Assembly (NCBI GenBank): GCA_964540535.1
Contig: CAZIMO010000001.1
Span: 62,001 to 126,000, forward strand
From: Fimenecus sp964540535
Lineage (GTDB): Bacteria; Bacillota; Clostridia; Oscillospirales; Acutalibacteraceae
Direction of reading: 5' to 3'
DNA length: 64,000 bases
Part shown: one piece after another, positions 1 through 7,790 of the stretch
How the letters are laid out: each line of letters begins with the position of its first letter
Numbering within the stretch: the stretch's first letter is position 1
The notes under the pieces: model-generated
What the model was told of the DNA's origin: nothing
Seen by the model: only the letters and a program-made list of their open reading frames with translations
Databases searched by the model: none
Translations under genes and position numbers: made by a program

Positions 1-123
1 AGTATTTTTTGTCAATATATTTTTTACTTTTATTTTAATAAACCGTCACATATTTTAATTTTAATGATATCGCATTATCTCATTGCTATACAAATTCTAA
101 AGGACTTGCACAAATTTACACCT
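1..123. other. AT-rich non-coding sequence at left edge
   Basis: No credible coding region lies here. The stretch is strongly AT-rich and ends where the inverted-repeat element begins. A weak sigma-E-like pair (TGATATC near 65 and TATACAAA near 87) could serve sigK downstream, but it departs from consensus at several positions, so it is not called as a promoter. Confidence 0.5.
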
Positions 124-400
124 TAAGGCGAATGGAGTTGAACCCGATATGGTTTAAAATGGCATATTTTTCCCTGAACTGCGTTAAAAATATCACCATA
201 CGTCAGTATGCTTTCGATTTTATGCCTTGTTCAGAAAAAAATCTGTTCATTTTAAACTGCTTCGCGCCGAAAAGGCAGAGAGTACGGAGGATTTTTGCTT
301 TTAAGACAGCAGTCGGGCTGATGCCCGACAAGGTCGCAAAAGTGAAAATACGCCTTAATATCAAGTTTTCGGCATATTGGGTTCAACTCCCTTCGCCTTA
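124..400. repeat. 277-bp element bounded by 28-bp inverted repeats (MITE-like or structured RNA)
   Basis: Positions 124-151 and 373-400 are inverted copies of one another and match at 26 of 28 bases; each contains the core GGAGTTGAACCC. The inner ~220 bases include short perfect hairpins, such as GTCGGGC-TGAT-GCCCGAC near 311-328 and CATAC-GTCA-GTATG near 198-211. The open frame that crosses it looks like no protein and is treated as chance. The element stops 27 bases before the sigK start and 15 bases before its ribosome binding site. The paired ends fit either a non-autonomous miniature transposable element or a large RNA closed by a terminal stem. No clear target-site duplication is visible. 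Confidence 0.8.
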
Positions 401-427
401 TGCATATTATTGTTTGAGGTGTTTTTT

Positions 428-1117
428 ATGTTACTTTCATTATTGCAAAACTTATCAACGAATTTGCTGTATCTTATGCTTCATTTGTCAACAAATAATT
501 CATTTCCCAAACCTTTAACAGCAAAAGAAGAGGAAGAAGAGCTAATAAAATTCCACCGTGACGGCGATATGAATGCGCGCAACCGACTTGTTAATCACAA
601 TATGCGCCTTGTGGCTCATATAATAAAGAAATACTATTCTAATTATTCCGATCAAGAAGATATAATTTCAATCGGCACAATCGGTCTGATTAAAGGCATA
701 AATACATTCGATTATACCAAAGGCACACGGCTTGCAACCTATGCTTCACGGTGTATTGAAAATGAAATTTTTATGCACTTTCGCACTCGTAAAAAAAATG
801 CCAATGAAATTTCAATGAACGAGCCAATTGACACCGACAGCGAGGGTAATCCTTTAACCTTTACGGATATTATTTACAGTGATGAAACAGTTTTTGATGA
901 TGTGGATTTAAAAATAAAATCAGAAAAACTATATAAATATCTTGATAATATTGATGACCCTCGAAAAAAGAAAATACTTATTATGAGATACGGACTTTAT
1001 GACACCGAGCCGCTTACACAGCGTGAAATCGCAAAGGAATTGGGAATAAGCCGTTCCTATGTATCTCGAATTGAAACAAAGGCAATTGAAGAGCTTCGCG
1101 AATATTTTGATGTGTAA
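428..1117 (+). CDS. sigK: RNA polymerase sporulation sigma factor, sigma-K type
   Basis: Late mother-cell sigma factor of 229 residues. The ATG at 428 is chosen because GAGGTG lies at 416-421; an in-frame upstream start would read through the repeat element. Residues 1-20 are hydrophobic and look like the pro-sequence removed in pro-sigma-K processing; after it comes a NNSFPKPL segment very like the mature start of Bacillus SigK. Region 2 (RLVAHIIKKY, ISIGTIGLIKGI, TKGTRLATYASRCIENEI) and region 4 with the helix-turn-helix TQREIAKELGISRSYVSRIE are intact. The gene is continuous, with no skin-type prophage interrupting it. It is the main evidence that the organism forms spores. Regulation by sigma-E/SpoIIID is expected from the family, not shown here. 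Confidence 0.93.
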   Translation: MLLSLLQNLSTNLLYLMLHLSTNNSFPKPLTAKEEEEELIKFHRDGDMNARNRLVNHNMRLVAHIIKKYYSNYSDQEDIISIGTIGLIKGINTFDYTKGTRLATYASRCIENEIFMHFRTRKKNANEISMNEPIDTDSEGNPLTFTDIIYSDETVFDDVDLKIKSEKLYKYLDNIDDPRKKKILIMRYGLYDTEPLTQREIAKELGISRSYVSRIETKAIEELREYFDV

Positions 1118-1185
1118 TAAACGACAAAAAACGGATGATATAATAATACAGATTAAGAAAACAAAAAAATCTATCACATTTTCTA

Positions 1186-1214
1186 TTGACTTTTTGTTTT
1201 ATTTCTCATATAAT
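1186..1214 (+). promoter_or_regulatory. Sigma-A promoter of tRNA-Leu
   Basis: TTGACT at 1186-1191, a 17-base spacer, then TATAAT at 1209-1214. The tRNA begins 18 bases downstream of the -10 box, as expected for a short 5' leader. The match is close to consensus, fitting a stable RNA gene. Confidence 0.85.
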
Positions 1215-1232
1215 ATTTTAGTCAGTTAATTC

Positions 1233-1319
1233 GCCGGTGTGATGGAATTGGCAGACGTGCTGGACTCAAAATCCAGTGGTAGCGATACCGTACCGGTTCG
1301 ACCCCGGTCACCGGCACCA
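1233..1319 (+). tRNA. tRNA-Leu (anticodon CAA)
   Basis: The acceptor stem GCCGGTG (1233-1239) pairs with CACCGGC (1309-1315), followed by discriminator A and an encoded CCA at 1317-1319. The anticodon stem CTGGA/TCCAG encloses loop CTCAAAA, so the anticodon is CAA (1267-1269), reading UUG. A long variable arm, typical of class II tRNAs such as leucine, is present, and the T-loop GGTTCGACCCC is canonical. It is a single-gene transcription unit with its own promoter and terminator. Confidence 0.97.
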
Positions 1320-1321
1320 AT

Positions 1322-1358
1322 AAAAAATCCGTTCTCATAAGAGGGCGGATTTTTTATT
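1322..1358 (+). terminator. Rho-independent terminator after tRNA-Leu
   Basis: AAAAAATCCG at 1322-1331 pairs with CGGATTTTTT at 1346-1355, enclosing a 14-base loop, and the T-rich arm serves as the U-tract. It lies 2 bases after the encoded CCA. Confidence 0.88.
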
Positions 1359-1441
1359 GTATTATTCATTTTCTTTATTTCAATATTTATCATTCAGCAA
1401 TAACGTTGATTAAAAATATCTGTTATGATATAATAACCTCA

Positions 1442-1477
1442 CGAAACACTTACGAAATCAAGATTTCGAGTGTTTCG
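1442..1477. repeat. Imperfect palindrome upstream of ogt
   Basis: CGAAACACT (1442-1450) pairs with AGTGTTTCG (1469-1477), and the inner CGAAAT pairs with ATTTCG around a short loop; two bases (TA) bulge on the left. No U-tract follows, so it is not a usual terminator. It stands directly before a second palindromic unit and may be part of the same composite repeat. Confidence 0.6.
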
Positions 1478-1483
1478 GAGAAC

Positions 1484-1561
1484 ATTGTATCATCAATCTG
1501 GGCTGACGCCCTGCGGCTACGCCGTTCACTGTGCTTAGGCACACTGAAATTGTGATATAAT
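1484..1561. repeat. 78-bp palindromic repeat unit overlapping the ogt promoter
   Basis: The left end ATTGTATCATCAAT is close to the reverse complement of the right end AATTGTGATATAAT, and GGGC-TGAC-GCCC and GTGC-TTAG-GCAC hairpins lie inside. The unit is followed at 1565-1581 by GGCGAAAAGAGTTGAAC, which matches the end of the 124-400 element at 15 of 17 bases. This looks like a degenerate member of an interspersed repeat family that now supplies the -10 box of the next gene. Confidence 0.55.
1553..1561 (+). promoter_or_regulatory. Extended -10 promoter of ogt-like gene
   Basis: TGATATAAT fits an extended -10 (TGn plus TATAAT). No good -35 is seen 17 bases upstream. The box sits 27 bases before the ATG at 1588 and forms the right end of the palindromic repeat. 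Confidence 0.5.
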
Positions 1562-1587
1562 TTAGGCGAAAAGAGTTGAACAAAAAA

Positions 1588-2103
1588 ATGCAATATACAA
1601 GCAAATATCAATCGCCTTTAGGGGAAATTATAATAGCCGCCGATGAAGAGAGCTTAACAGGGCTTTGGTTTGCGGGGCAAAAATATTTTACAGTTTATTT
1701 TGATAAAGAAATTGAAGAGAAAGAGATACCGATATTAAAAGACGCTAAAAAATGGCTGGATATTTACTTCAGCGGTAAAGAACCGAGCTTTAAGCTACCG
1801 TTTCATTTTAACGGAACTGATTTTCAAAAGCAGGTATGGGAAATCCTTTATTCAATTCCTTACGGAAAGACAATAACTTACGGAGAAATTGCTGATATTT
1901 TGGCAAAACGAAATGGTTTAAAAAGAATGTCGGCGCAAGCGGTAGGCGGAGCTGTCGGGAAAAATAAAATTTCGATAATTGTCCCCTGCCACAGAGTTAT
2001 CGGAGCTCACGGAAACTTAACGGGGTATGCCGGCGGAATAGATAAAAAAATTGCACTTTTGAAAATAGAAAACGCCTATAAAGATAACTTTTTTTATTCC
2101 TAA
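1588..2103 (+). CDS. ogt: Methylated-DNA--[protein]-cysteine S-methyltransferase
   Basis: Direct-reversal DNA repair protein that takes the alkyl group from O6-alkylguanine onto its own cysteine. The catalytic motif IIVPCHRVIG with the acceptor Cys is intact, and the C-terminal winged-helix DNA-binding segment (FQKQVWEILYSIPYGKTITYGEIA) is typical. The protein has about 171 residues, normal for the Ogt/AdaB class without an Ada N-terminal domain. The ATG at 1588 is preferred over an in-frame TTG at 1576, which falls in the repeat half-site. The ribosome binding site is weak (AAAGAG). It stands alone, flanked by repeat-derived DNA and an unrelated regulator. Confidence 0.92.
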   Translation: MQYTSKYQSPLGEIIIAADEESLTGLWFAGQKYFTVYFDKEIEEKEIPILKDAKKWLDIYFSGKEPSFKLPFHFNGTDFQKQVWEILYSIPYGKTITYGEIADILAKRNGLKRMSAQAVGGAVGKNKISIIVPCHRVIGAHGNLTGYAGGIDKKIALLKIENAYKDNFFYS

Positions 2104-2213
2104 AAGAAGTACAGCGATTTAAGGTTTATAACACAAGTAAACCGCAGGTATGTGTACTTCAGGAATAAAAAACGGTACTATTATTCTTGAAAAGAAAGGT
2201 AGTGCGAATAACT

Positions 2214-2726
2214 ATGAATCAGGAAAAGATAGGAAAGTTTATTGCAGAAAAGAGAAAAGAACAAAATTTAACACAGGAACAGTTAGCAGAAAAACTGAAC
2301 ATAAGCAAAAATGCCGTGAGTAAATGGGAACGGGGACTAAATCTTCCCGATGTTTCAAAGATGCAGGAATTATGCGGTATATTAAATATTACACTGAACG
2401 AGCTTTTTATCGGAGAGGAAATAACCGATGAAAAATATAAAGAAACAGCGGACCGCAACTTGCTTAATGTTTTGGAAAACAGTACATTTACATTAAAAGA
2501 AAAAATAGAATTTTTTAAAAACAAATGGAAAAAAGAACATATATGTAAATTTATATTGTGTTTTATAATATGGCTTATGTTAATTATTGTTCTTAAATTA
2601 CAAGATATTGACTTTGGTATTATTGCCGCAACAGCAGGAATATCCGCAACGCTGTTATACATTGTACTTTACAATCAAATGATGATATATGTTGAAAACA
2701 AAGTATATAAAAGGATTGAAAAATAA
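2214..2726 (+). CDS. XRE-family transcriptional regulator with membrane tail
   Basis: The N-terminal helix-turn-helix (residues ~4-60, with LTQEQLAEKLNISKNAVSKW) is of the Cro/CI type. It is followed by a charged linker and two probable transmembrane helices (around FILCFIIWLMLIIVL and GIIAATAGISATLLYIVLY). Membrane-tethered XRE proteins of this kind are frequent in Firmicutes, often beside small accessory genes; the ligand is unknown. The ATG at 2214 gives the usual MNQEKIGKF beginning; GTG 2202 and TTG 2187 in frame are possible alternatives. AAAGG lies about 13 bases upstream. The next gene begins 17 bases after its stop and is probably co-transcribed. Confidence 0.85.
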   Translation: MNQEKIGKFIAEKRKEQNLTQEQLAEKLNISKNAVSKWERGLNLPDVSKMQELCGILNITLNELFIGEEITDEKYKETADRNLLNVLENSTFTLKEKIEFFKNKWKKEHICKFILCFIIWLMLIIVLKLQDIDFGIIAATAGISATLLYIVLYNQMMIYVENKVYKRIEK

Positions 2727-2743
2727 TAATACTAGGTAATACA

Positions 2744-3253
2744 ATGGAAAATTATAAATTTAATAATCCTATTACACAGGATTTGCTGAGTGCAATCGCT
2801 CCCCTTGTTAATGAAGATTACATAAAAATAAGCACATCAAATAAAGATTTTCGCGGTAAAGAATGCAAATCTGATTTAATAACCATTGACAGCGACCATT
2901 ATTTTGGATTTGAAGTTTTTGATGATGAAATTATTGTATCTTTCTTTTACGATCACTGTCATTTTGAAGATTACTCTTCAAGTTTAGAAGGCGAAGCTCT
3001 GAATTATACCGAGCGCGCAAAAGAATTTTTGACTGAACTGTTTACATACACGGTTAAATGTCAGCGTAATTATAAAGGTAAAACATTAATAAGTGAAAAA
3101 TATATTCTTATTAAACCCGACGGAACGGAAGAATGCCCGACAGGAATATGCGTATACTCTACTTTTATCAAATTTATCCCCTTTTTACCCAAACGAACAG
3201 AAACAAAAATATGGGTTTATAACAAGAGCAAGGGTTGTTTTATTGAAAAATAA
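2744..3253 (+). CDS. Hypothetical protein, 169 residues
   Basis: Family not recognised. It is a soluble, acidic protein with alternating aromatic/acidic stretches (DSDHYFGFEVFDDEIIVSFF, YDHCHFEDYSSS) and no signal peptide or membrane helix; its size and composition recall small immunity- or SUKH-like cytoplasmic proteins, but no diagnostic motif supports that. It sits 17 bases after the XRE/membrane regulator and before a terminator, so the two form a two-gene unit. The upstream AGGT is a weak ribosome binding site. Confidence 0.65.
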   Translation: MENYKFNNPITQDLLSAIAPLVNEDYIKISTSNKDFRGKECKSDLITIDSDHYFGFEVFDDEIIVSFFYDHCHFEDYSSSLEGEALNYTERAKEFLTELFTYTVKCQRNYKGKTLISEKYILIKPDGTEECPTGICVYSTFIKFIPFLPKRTETKIWVYNKSKGCFIEK

Positions 3254-3317
3254 TTATGATATAACTACTTGCAGATGTATTAAAAGCTTCTGTAAAAATA
3301 ATATATTGCAAAAAGGA

Positions 3318-3355
3318 ACAGCAAGACAAATCTCAATAATTTGTCTTGCTGTTTT
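3318..3355 (+). terminator. Terminator of the XRE/hypothetical unit
   Basis: ACAGCAAGACAAAT (3318-3331) pairs perfectly over 14 bases with ATTTGTCTTGCTGT (3339-3352), with a 7-base loop followed by TTTTAT. It may also act on the opposite strand for the convergent gene at 3399. Confidence 0.88.
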
Positions 3356-3398
3356 ATAGTATAAATATGCTAATGAATTATAGATATACGGACAAAAT

Positions 3399-4013
3399 TC
3401 AGATTATTTTTACTCCGACTATTCGGGCGATATCGGCAGCCTGATATGTGTCAATTTTAGCACCCTTTAATTCAGCAAATGATTCTGACACTGTAATTCC
3501 GTCAATTTCGCAGCTTGATAAGTCAATTTCCTTAAGTGGCGTTTGAAAGAAATCAGCACCCGAAAAAACAACTTTATCAAACCTAATCTTTTTCATATGA
3601 ACCTGTTGAAATATTGCAAATTGACAACGAGTATCTTGAAGTGTCAAATTCTCAAATACAGACTCGGAAAAATTAGCATAGGAAAATGATGATTGAGCAA
3701 TTTTCCCTTTTTTAAAACTGACTTTACTAAAGTCAGCGCCGTCACCCTTGCACCCACTTATTGAACATTGTTTCCAATAGCTATCTCTAAATCCAATATT
3801 GGAAAAATCGCAGTTCAAAAAAGTGCAACTGTAAAAGCTTGATTTTGTAAAATCGCACTGTTCAAATCGGCAATTCTCAAATAGAACATTTTCAAAATCT
3901 ATATTATAAAAATCAAATTCGGATATAGTTTCATATTTGAGTATTATTCCCTTAATGGAATCATCTGTTTGTTCTGAAACTTCCAATAGCTCTTTAAGTT
4001 TATCAGTGTTCAT
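3399..4013 (-). CDS. Pentapeptide-repeat protein
   Basis: 204 residues, with tandem A(D/N)LXX-type repeats through most of the chain (for example FDFYNIDFENVLFENCRFEQ, then CDFTKSSFYSCTFLNCDF), predicting a right-handed quadrilateral beta-helix. Members include Qnr/MfpA DNA mimics that protect gyrase, but many have unknown roles, so a resistance function should not be assumed. Start ATG with CGGAG 7 bases upstream. It follows clpE by 46 bases on the same strand and could be read from the long operon. Confidence 0.85.
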   Translation of the reverse strand: MNTDKLKELLEVSEQTDDSIKGIILKYETISEFDFYNIDFENVLFENCRFEQCDFTKSSFYSCTFLNCDFSNIGFRDSYWKQCSISGCKGDGADFSKVSFKKGKIAQSSFSYANFSESVFENLTLQDTRCQFAIFQQVHMKKIRFDKVVFSGADFFQTPLKEIDLSSCEIDGITVSESFAELKGAKIDTYQAADIARIVGVKII

Positions 4014-4059
4014 AAATTTCTCCGATAATTCAAAAAACTTTTAAAATAAGTTAAATAAA

Positions 4060-6372
4060 TTATTCAAAATCAACTGAAATATTGTTGTCGTTTGATGTAA
4101 TCAGTATTTTTGTCATTACTGTGCCGAGATTATCAATCATAAGAGTTGAGATTTTGTCTTCAATGTTGCGGCGGATAACATTGCGTAAGTCACGGGCGCC
4201 TCGCGCATTACCCTCCATTTTGCTGACAATGGCTGACGGTGTATTATCGTCATAGACAAGCTCAATGCCTTTATCCTTAAGAACTGTTTTCATTTCGTTC
4301 ATCATCAAAACCGCAATATTCTTATAATCATCTTCGCTCAACGGATTAAACACAACAACTTCGTCAACTCTGCCGATAAATTCCGGCCGCAGGAACTCAT
4401 TAAGCGCTTTAAGCACCTTTTCTTTTGAAATATCCTTTGCGGTTTTGCCGAATCCCAATGAGGTTTCAGCCCTTTGACTGCCTGCATTTGAAGTCATAAT
4501 AATAACCGTATTTGCAAAGCTTACCGTTCTGCCGTGGGCATCGTTGGTTTTGCCCTCGTCAAGAATTTGCAAAAGAATATTCATCACATCGGGATGTGCT
4601 TTTTCAATTTCATCAAAAAGAATGATTGAATAGGGCTTTCTGCGAACTTTTTCAGTGAGCTGACCTGCCTCGTCATAGCCAACATATCCAGGAGGCGAAC
4701 CGATAAGACGGGAAACCGAATGTTTCTCCATAAACTCGCTCATATCAAGACGGATAAGAGTTTCGGGAGTATCAAAAAGCTCGGTTGACAGTTGCTTTAC
4801 AAGCTCGGTTTTTCCGACGCCTGTCGGACCTACGAAAATAAATGACGCAGGGCGTTTTTGAAGAGTAAGCTGAATTCTGCTGCGTTTAATTGCATTGGCA
4901 ACAAGATTTACGGCTTCATCTTGACCTATTACTTTCTCTTTAAGTCTGTCTTCAAGTCCGCGAAGTCGGTTCACATCGCCTTCAACTACTTTAGTTGCAG
5001 GAATACCTGTCCAAAGATTGATAACCTTTGCCAAATCGTCTTCAATAACCAAATTATCCTTTGCTTTTTCTTGCAATTCCGGCGCTTTTTCTTCGCAAAC
5101 GGCAAGCTCGCCCTTTGTTCTGTAAAGTTCCTCGTAAACAGGATTCAAATCTTCATCTTTTTCGGGATTTGCAATTTTTTCTTCAAGAGCTTCAATTTCT
5201 TTTTTCAGCTTAAAAATCTTTTTCTCATTAAGCTCGTTTTCGCTGATTGCCTTATTGCGAAGATTTGCACAGGTACAAGCTTCATCAAGCAAATCAATAG
5301 CCTTATCGGGCAAAAATCTGTCAGTAATATAGCGTTCTGACAGCGTTACTGCTTTATAAACAAGGTTATCGCTGATTTGAACACGGTGGAATGTTTCGTA
5401 ATAATTCTTAATACCGATAAGCATTTTATAGGTATCTTCAATTGACGGCTCTTCAACCTTTACAGGCTGAAAACGGCGTTCAAGGGCAGCATCTTTTTCG
5501 ATATGCTTACGGTATTCGTTAAATGTTGTTGCACCGATTACTTGAATTTCGCCACGCGAAAGCGCCGGTTTCAGAATATTAGCCGCATTCATTGAACCTT
5601 CGGCATCACCTGTTCCAACAAGATTATGCACCTCGTCAATAAACAGAATGATATTACCATCGCTCTTTACCTCTTCAATGAGTCCTTTAATTCGGCTTTC
5701 AAACTGGCCTCTGAACTGTGTACCTGCAACAAGTGCGGTCAAATCAAGAAGATGTATTTCTTTCTCTGCAAGCTTTGCAGGAACATTACCGTCTGCAATT
5801 CGCTGCGCAAGACCCTCGGCAATGGCGGTTTTACCTACACCGGGTTCGCCGATAAGGCAGGGGTTATTTTTGGTTCTTCTGCACAAAATCTGAACTGCAC
5901 GGGCAATCTCGGTATCTCTGCCGATAATTCTGTCAAGCTTGCCCTCTCTTGCACGGCCTGTTAAATCTGTACAATAAAGAGAAAGCATTTTACGCTTATC
6001 ATTCTTTGTACCCTGCTTCTTTTTATTTTTAGAATTAGCCTTTTTACCGCCGCTGAGATCCTTAATATTCTCTTCGGGAACATCCATAGGCATCATACCC
6101 ATATTCTGCATAAATGGAAATGTCGATGCTCCGCCAAGCTGAAAATCATCGCCCATTGATTCCATCATAGTTCCCATTTGTTCGCTGATGTCGTCAAGCT
6201 GATCTTCGGTTATACCCATATTTTCCATCATCTGCTTAATCGGACCGATATTAAGTTCCATTGCGCATTTAACGCAATATCCCTCATTGGTGGTTTTGTC
6301 GCCGTCCATACGGGAGACGAAAATTACAGCAGGGTTCTTTTTGCATCTGCTGCAAATCATATTTTTATTCAT
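4060..6372 (-). CDS. clpE: ClpE-type ATP-dependent Clp protease ATPase subunit
   Basis: Hsp100 unfoldase that would feed ClpP or act on aggregates. In order: a zinc-binding domain (Cys7, Cys10, Cys33, Cys36) as in ClpE/McsA; a low-complexity Met-rich and Lys-rich linker to ~residue 130; AAA+ domain 1 with Walker A GEPGVGKT (175-182) and Walker B LFIDEVH; a UVR/middle coiled coil near 380-435; AAA+ domain 2 with GPTGVGKT (515-522); and a C-terminal D2 domain. It lacks the ClpC N-terminal repeat domain, hence ClpE rather than ClpC. At 770 residues it is somewhat longer than Bacillus ClpE because of the linker. No CtsR gene is adjacent. It sits 23 bases after pgsA at the end of the long operon. 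Confidence 0.9.
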   Translation of the reverse strand: MNKNMICSRCKKNPAVIFVSRMDGDKTTNEGYCVKCAMELNIGPIKQMMENMGITEDQLDDISEQMGTMMESMGDDFQLGGASTFPFMQNMGMMPMDVPEENIKDLSGGKKANSKNKKKQGTKNDKRKMLSLYCTDLTGRAREGKLDRIIGRDTEIARAVQILCRRTKNNPCLIGEPGVGKTAIAEGLAQRIADGNVPAKLAEKEIHLLDLTALVAGTQFRGQFESRIKGLIEEVKSDGNIILFIDEVHNLVGTGDAEGSMNAANILKPALSRGEIQVIGATTFNEYRKHIEKDAALERRFQPVKVEEPSIEDTYKMLIGIKNYYETFHRVQISDNLVYKAVTLSERYITDRFLPDKAIDLLDEACTCANLRNKAISENELNEKKIFKLKKEIEALEEKIANPEKDEDLNPVYEELYRTKGELAVCEEKAPELQEKAKDNLVIEDDLAKVINLWTGIPATKVVEGDVNRLRGLEDRLKEKVIGQDEAVNLVANAIKRSRIQLTLQKRPASFIFVGPTGVGKTELVKQLSTELFDTPETLIRLDMSEFMEKHSVSRLIGSPPGYVGYDEAGQLTEKVRRKPYSIILFDEIEKAHPDVMNILLQILDEGKTNDAHGRTVSFANTVIIMTSNAGSQRAETSLGFGKTAKDISKEKVLKALNEFLRPEFIGRVDEVVVFNPLSEDDYKNIAVLMMNEMKTVLKDKGIELVYDDNTPSAIVSKMEGNARGARDLRNVIRRNIEDKISTLMIDNLGTVMTKILITSNDNNISVDFE

Positions 6373-6395
6373 CGCTTTTTATCCTTTTTATGTGA

Positions 6396-7049
6396 TTATT
6401 TTTTCTTTGCATTTTCTTTCATTTGTTTCAATGCACCCGGAACATAGCTGAAGAATGCCACAAAAGTAAGAATTACAGCTATTATCACAAGCACAAACAT
6501 AAGTGTTTCGGGAATGGTGTATTGAGGATATACACGGCTGATAGCGCCGATTTCAGGACCGAAGCCCACAATTACAACCATAACTATATAGAATACAAAT
6601 GTTGCAGCCTTGCCCCAAATTTCTGCTGCCGCAGGGCGTGTACCAAGCGCTATAAGCACCGCTCCGCCTAAAATCATAATCAAATCTTTGATTATAAACA
6701 GTAAGAATACCCATGCAAATGCCTGCATAGCTTCGCTTTGCGCCTCTTTAAATTTAAGAAAAAGCACAATGGCAAGAGCAAAAATTGTAAGCTTATCAGC
6801 AATTGGGTCAAGCATTTTACCGAGTGCTGATACTTGATTAAATCTGCGGGCAATTTTGCCGTCTATTGCATCGGAGAGTCCCGAAACGGCGATTACGGCA
6901 ACTGACCACCAAATATGGTCGTTATAATACAAAACTGCAATTACAGGAATAAGGAAAATTCTTATCAATGAAATCAAATTCGGAATTGTAAGACATCCCT
7001 CAAACAACTCTTTCAGATTTTCTTTTATGCTTTTCTTTTCTTCACTCAT
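6396..7049 (-). CDS. pgsA: CDP-diacylglycerol--glycerol-3-phosphate 3-phosphatidyltransferase
   Basis: Integral membrane enzyme making phosphatidylglycerol-phosphate, first step of anionic phospholipid synthesis. The CDP-alcohol phosphotransferase signature D-G-x2-A-R-x8-G-x3-D-x3-D is intact (DGKIARRFNQ then GKMLDPIADK). About five hydrophobic segments follow. 217 residues, slightly longer than typical, with a charged N-terminus. ATG preceded by AAGGAG. It lies 13 bases after cvpA. Confidence 0.93.
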   Translation of the reverse strand: MSEEKKSIKENLKELFEGCLTIPNLISLIRIFLIPVIAVLYYNDHIWWSVAVIAVSGLSDAIDGKIARRFNQVSALGKMLDPIADKLTIFALAIVLFLKFKEAQSEAMQAFAWVFLLFIIKDLIMILGGAVLIALGTRPAAAEIWGKAATFVFYIVMVVIVGFGPEIGAISRVYPQYTIPETLMFVLVIIAVILTFVAFFSYVPGALKQMKENAKKK

Positions 7050-7062
7050 TGTTATTCACTCC

Positions 7063-7773
7063 TTAAAGTATTTCTTTTAACGAATTTATAAAAGGATTTA
7101 CATAATCAAGAATATTTATAACAAAAGATTGATTAACTGCGTTTGACAATTCACCGTCACCGTTTGAAAATGCAAGGTTGAGAATCGTGCATATAAACAC
7201 AAGCACAACAACGCCTTTTAATGCACCGATAACTCCGCCAAGGGTTTTATTCACATTACCGATAAGCGGTAAATCAAACAGCTTGGAAATAAATTTTGCA
7301 ACAATTTTCAGTACAAAGCAAAGCAAAGCCGCTAAAATAATAAAGAATACCGCTGTTAGTACGCCCACGACAATAGGCTGAGCAACCTTTTCTACAAGCT
7401 CATTTGCAATATTTCCCGAATTTAAGTTTGCAGTTGATATAGTTGATTTTATCTCATCAACATTTACTCCGACAGCAGACGCAAGCGTAACAATAAAATC
7501 GGGAAGCACGCTCAATGTAAGTTCTGCTGTTTCGGCAATATTTGAAGCGTCAATATTTTTATCAATTTGTTCTTCAATTGACTGAACCATCGCTTCTTCA
7601 ACAACACCGTCATAGACGCCCTGTGCCACAACGGGACTGAAAGCGAACGCAAGAGCAAACGAAGCTATAATTGCCACAAACTCTAACAAAGACAGCACAA
7701 AGCCTTTTTTGACTGCCGCCACAATAAATGCCACAAGAATTGCAATAAGTATAATGTCTAAAACAAGCGACAC
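7063..7773 (-). CDS. cvpA: CvpA family membrane protein
   Basis: 236 residues with four hydrophobic segments; the N-terminal motif (DIILIAILVAFIVAAVKKGF) and late segment (VNKTLGGVIGALKGVVVLVF) with the conserved Gly-rich turn are typical of CvpA/YshB. The family was first linked to colicin V production, but its biochemical role is unsettled. A GTG start is used, preceded by AGAGGTG. The gene is tightly packed between DUF5711 and pgsA. Confidence 0.85.
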   Translation of the reverse strand: MSLVLDIILIAILVAFIVAAVKKGFVLSLLEFVAIIASFALAFAFSPVVAQGVYDGVVEEAMVQSIEEQIDKNIDASNIAETAELTLSVLPDFIVTLASAVGVNVDEIKSTISTANLNSGNIANELVEKVAQPIVVGVLTAVFFIILAALLCFVLKIVAKFISKLFDLPLIGNVNKTLGGVIGALKGVVVLVFICTILNLAFSNGDGELSNAVNQSFVINILDYVNPFINSLKEIL

Positions 7774-7790
7774 AAAATCACCTCTTAAAT

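Noticed and set aside
65..94. Sigma-E-like promoter for sigK
   Set aside because: TGATATC and TATACAAA differ from the consensus in several positions and the spacing is at the upper limit; not reliable without mapping.
132..518. Open frame crossing the 124-400 repeat element
   Set aside because: It is Cys-rich, lacks any protein feature, lies within inverted-repeat DNA and overlaps the sigK start in another frame.
428..1117. Skin-element insertion in sigK
   Set aside because: The frame is continuous from start to stop with all sigma regions intact.
3399..4013. Quinolone resistance (Qnr) determinant
   Set aside because: Pentapeptide repeats alone do not show gyrase binding and no Qnr-specific loops were identified.
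4858..5964. Plus-strand open frames opposite clpE
   Set aside because: They are antisense shadows of a strongly conserved gene and contain no recognisable domain or RBS.
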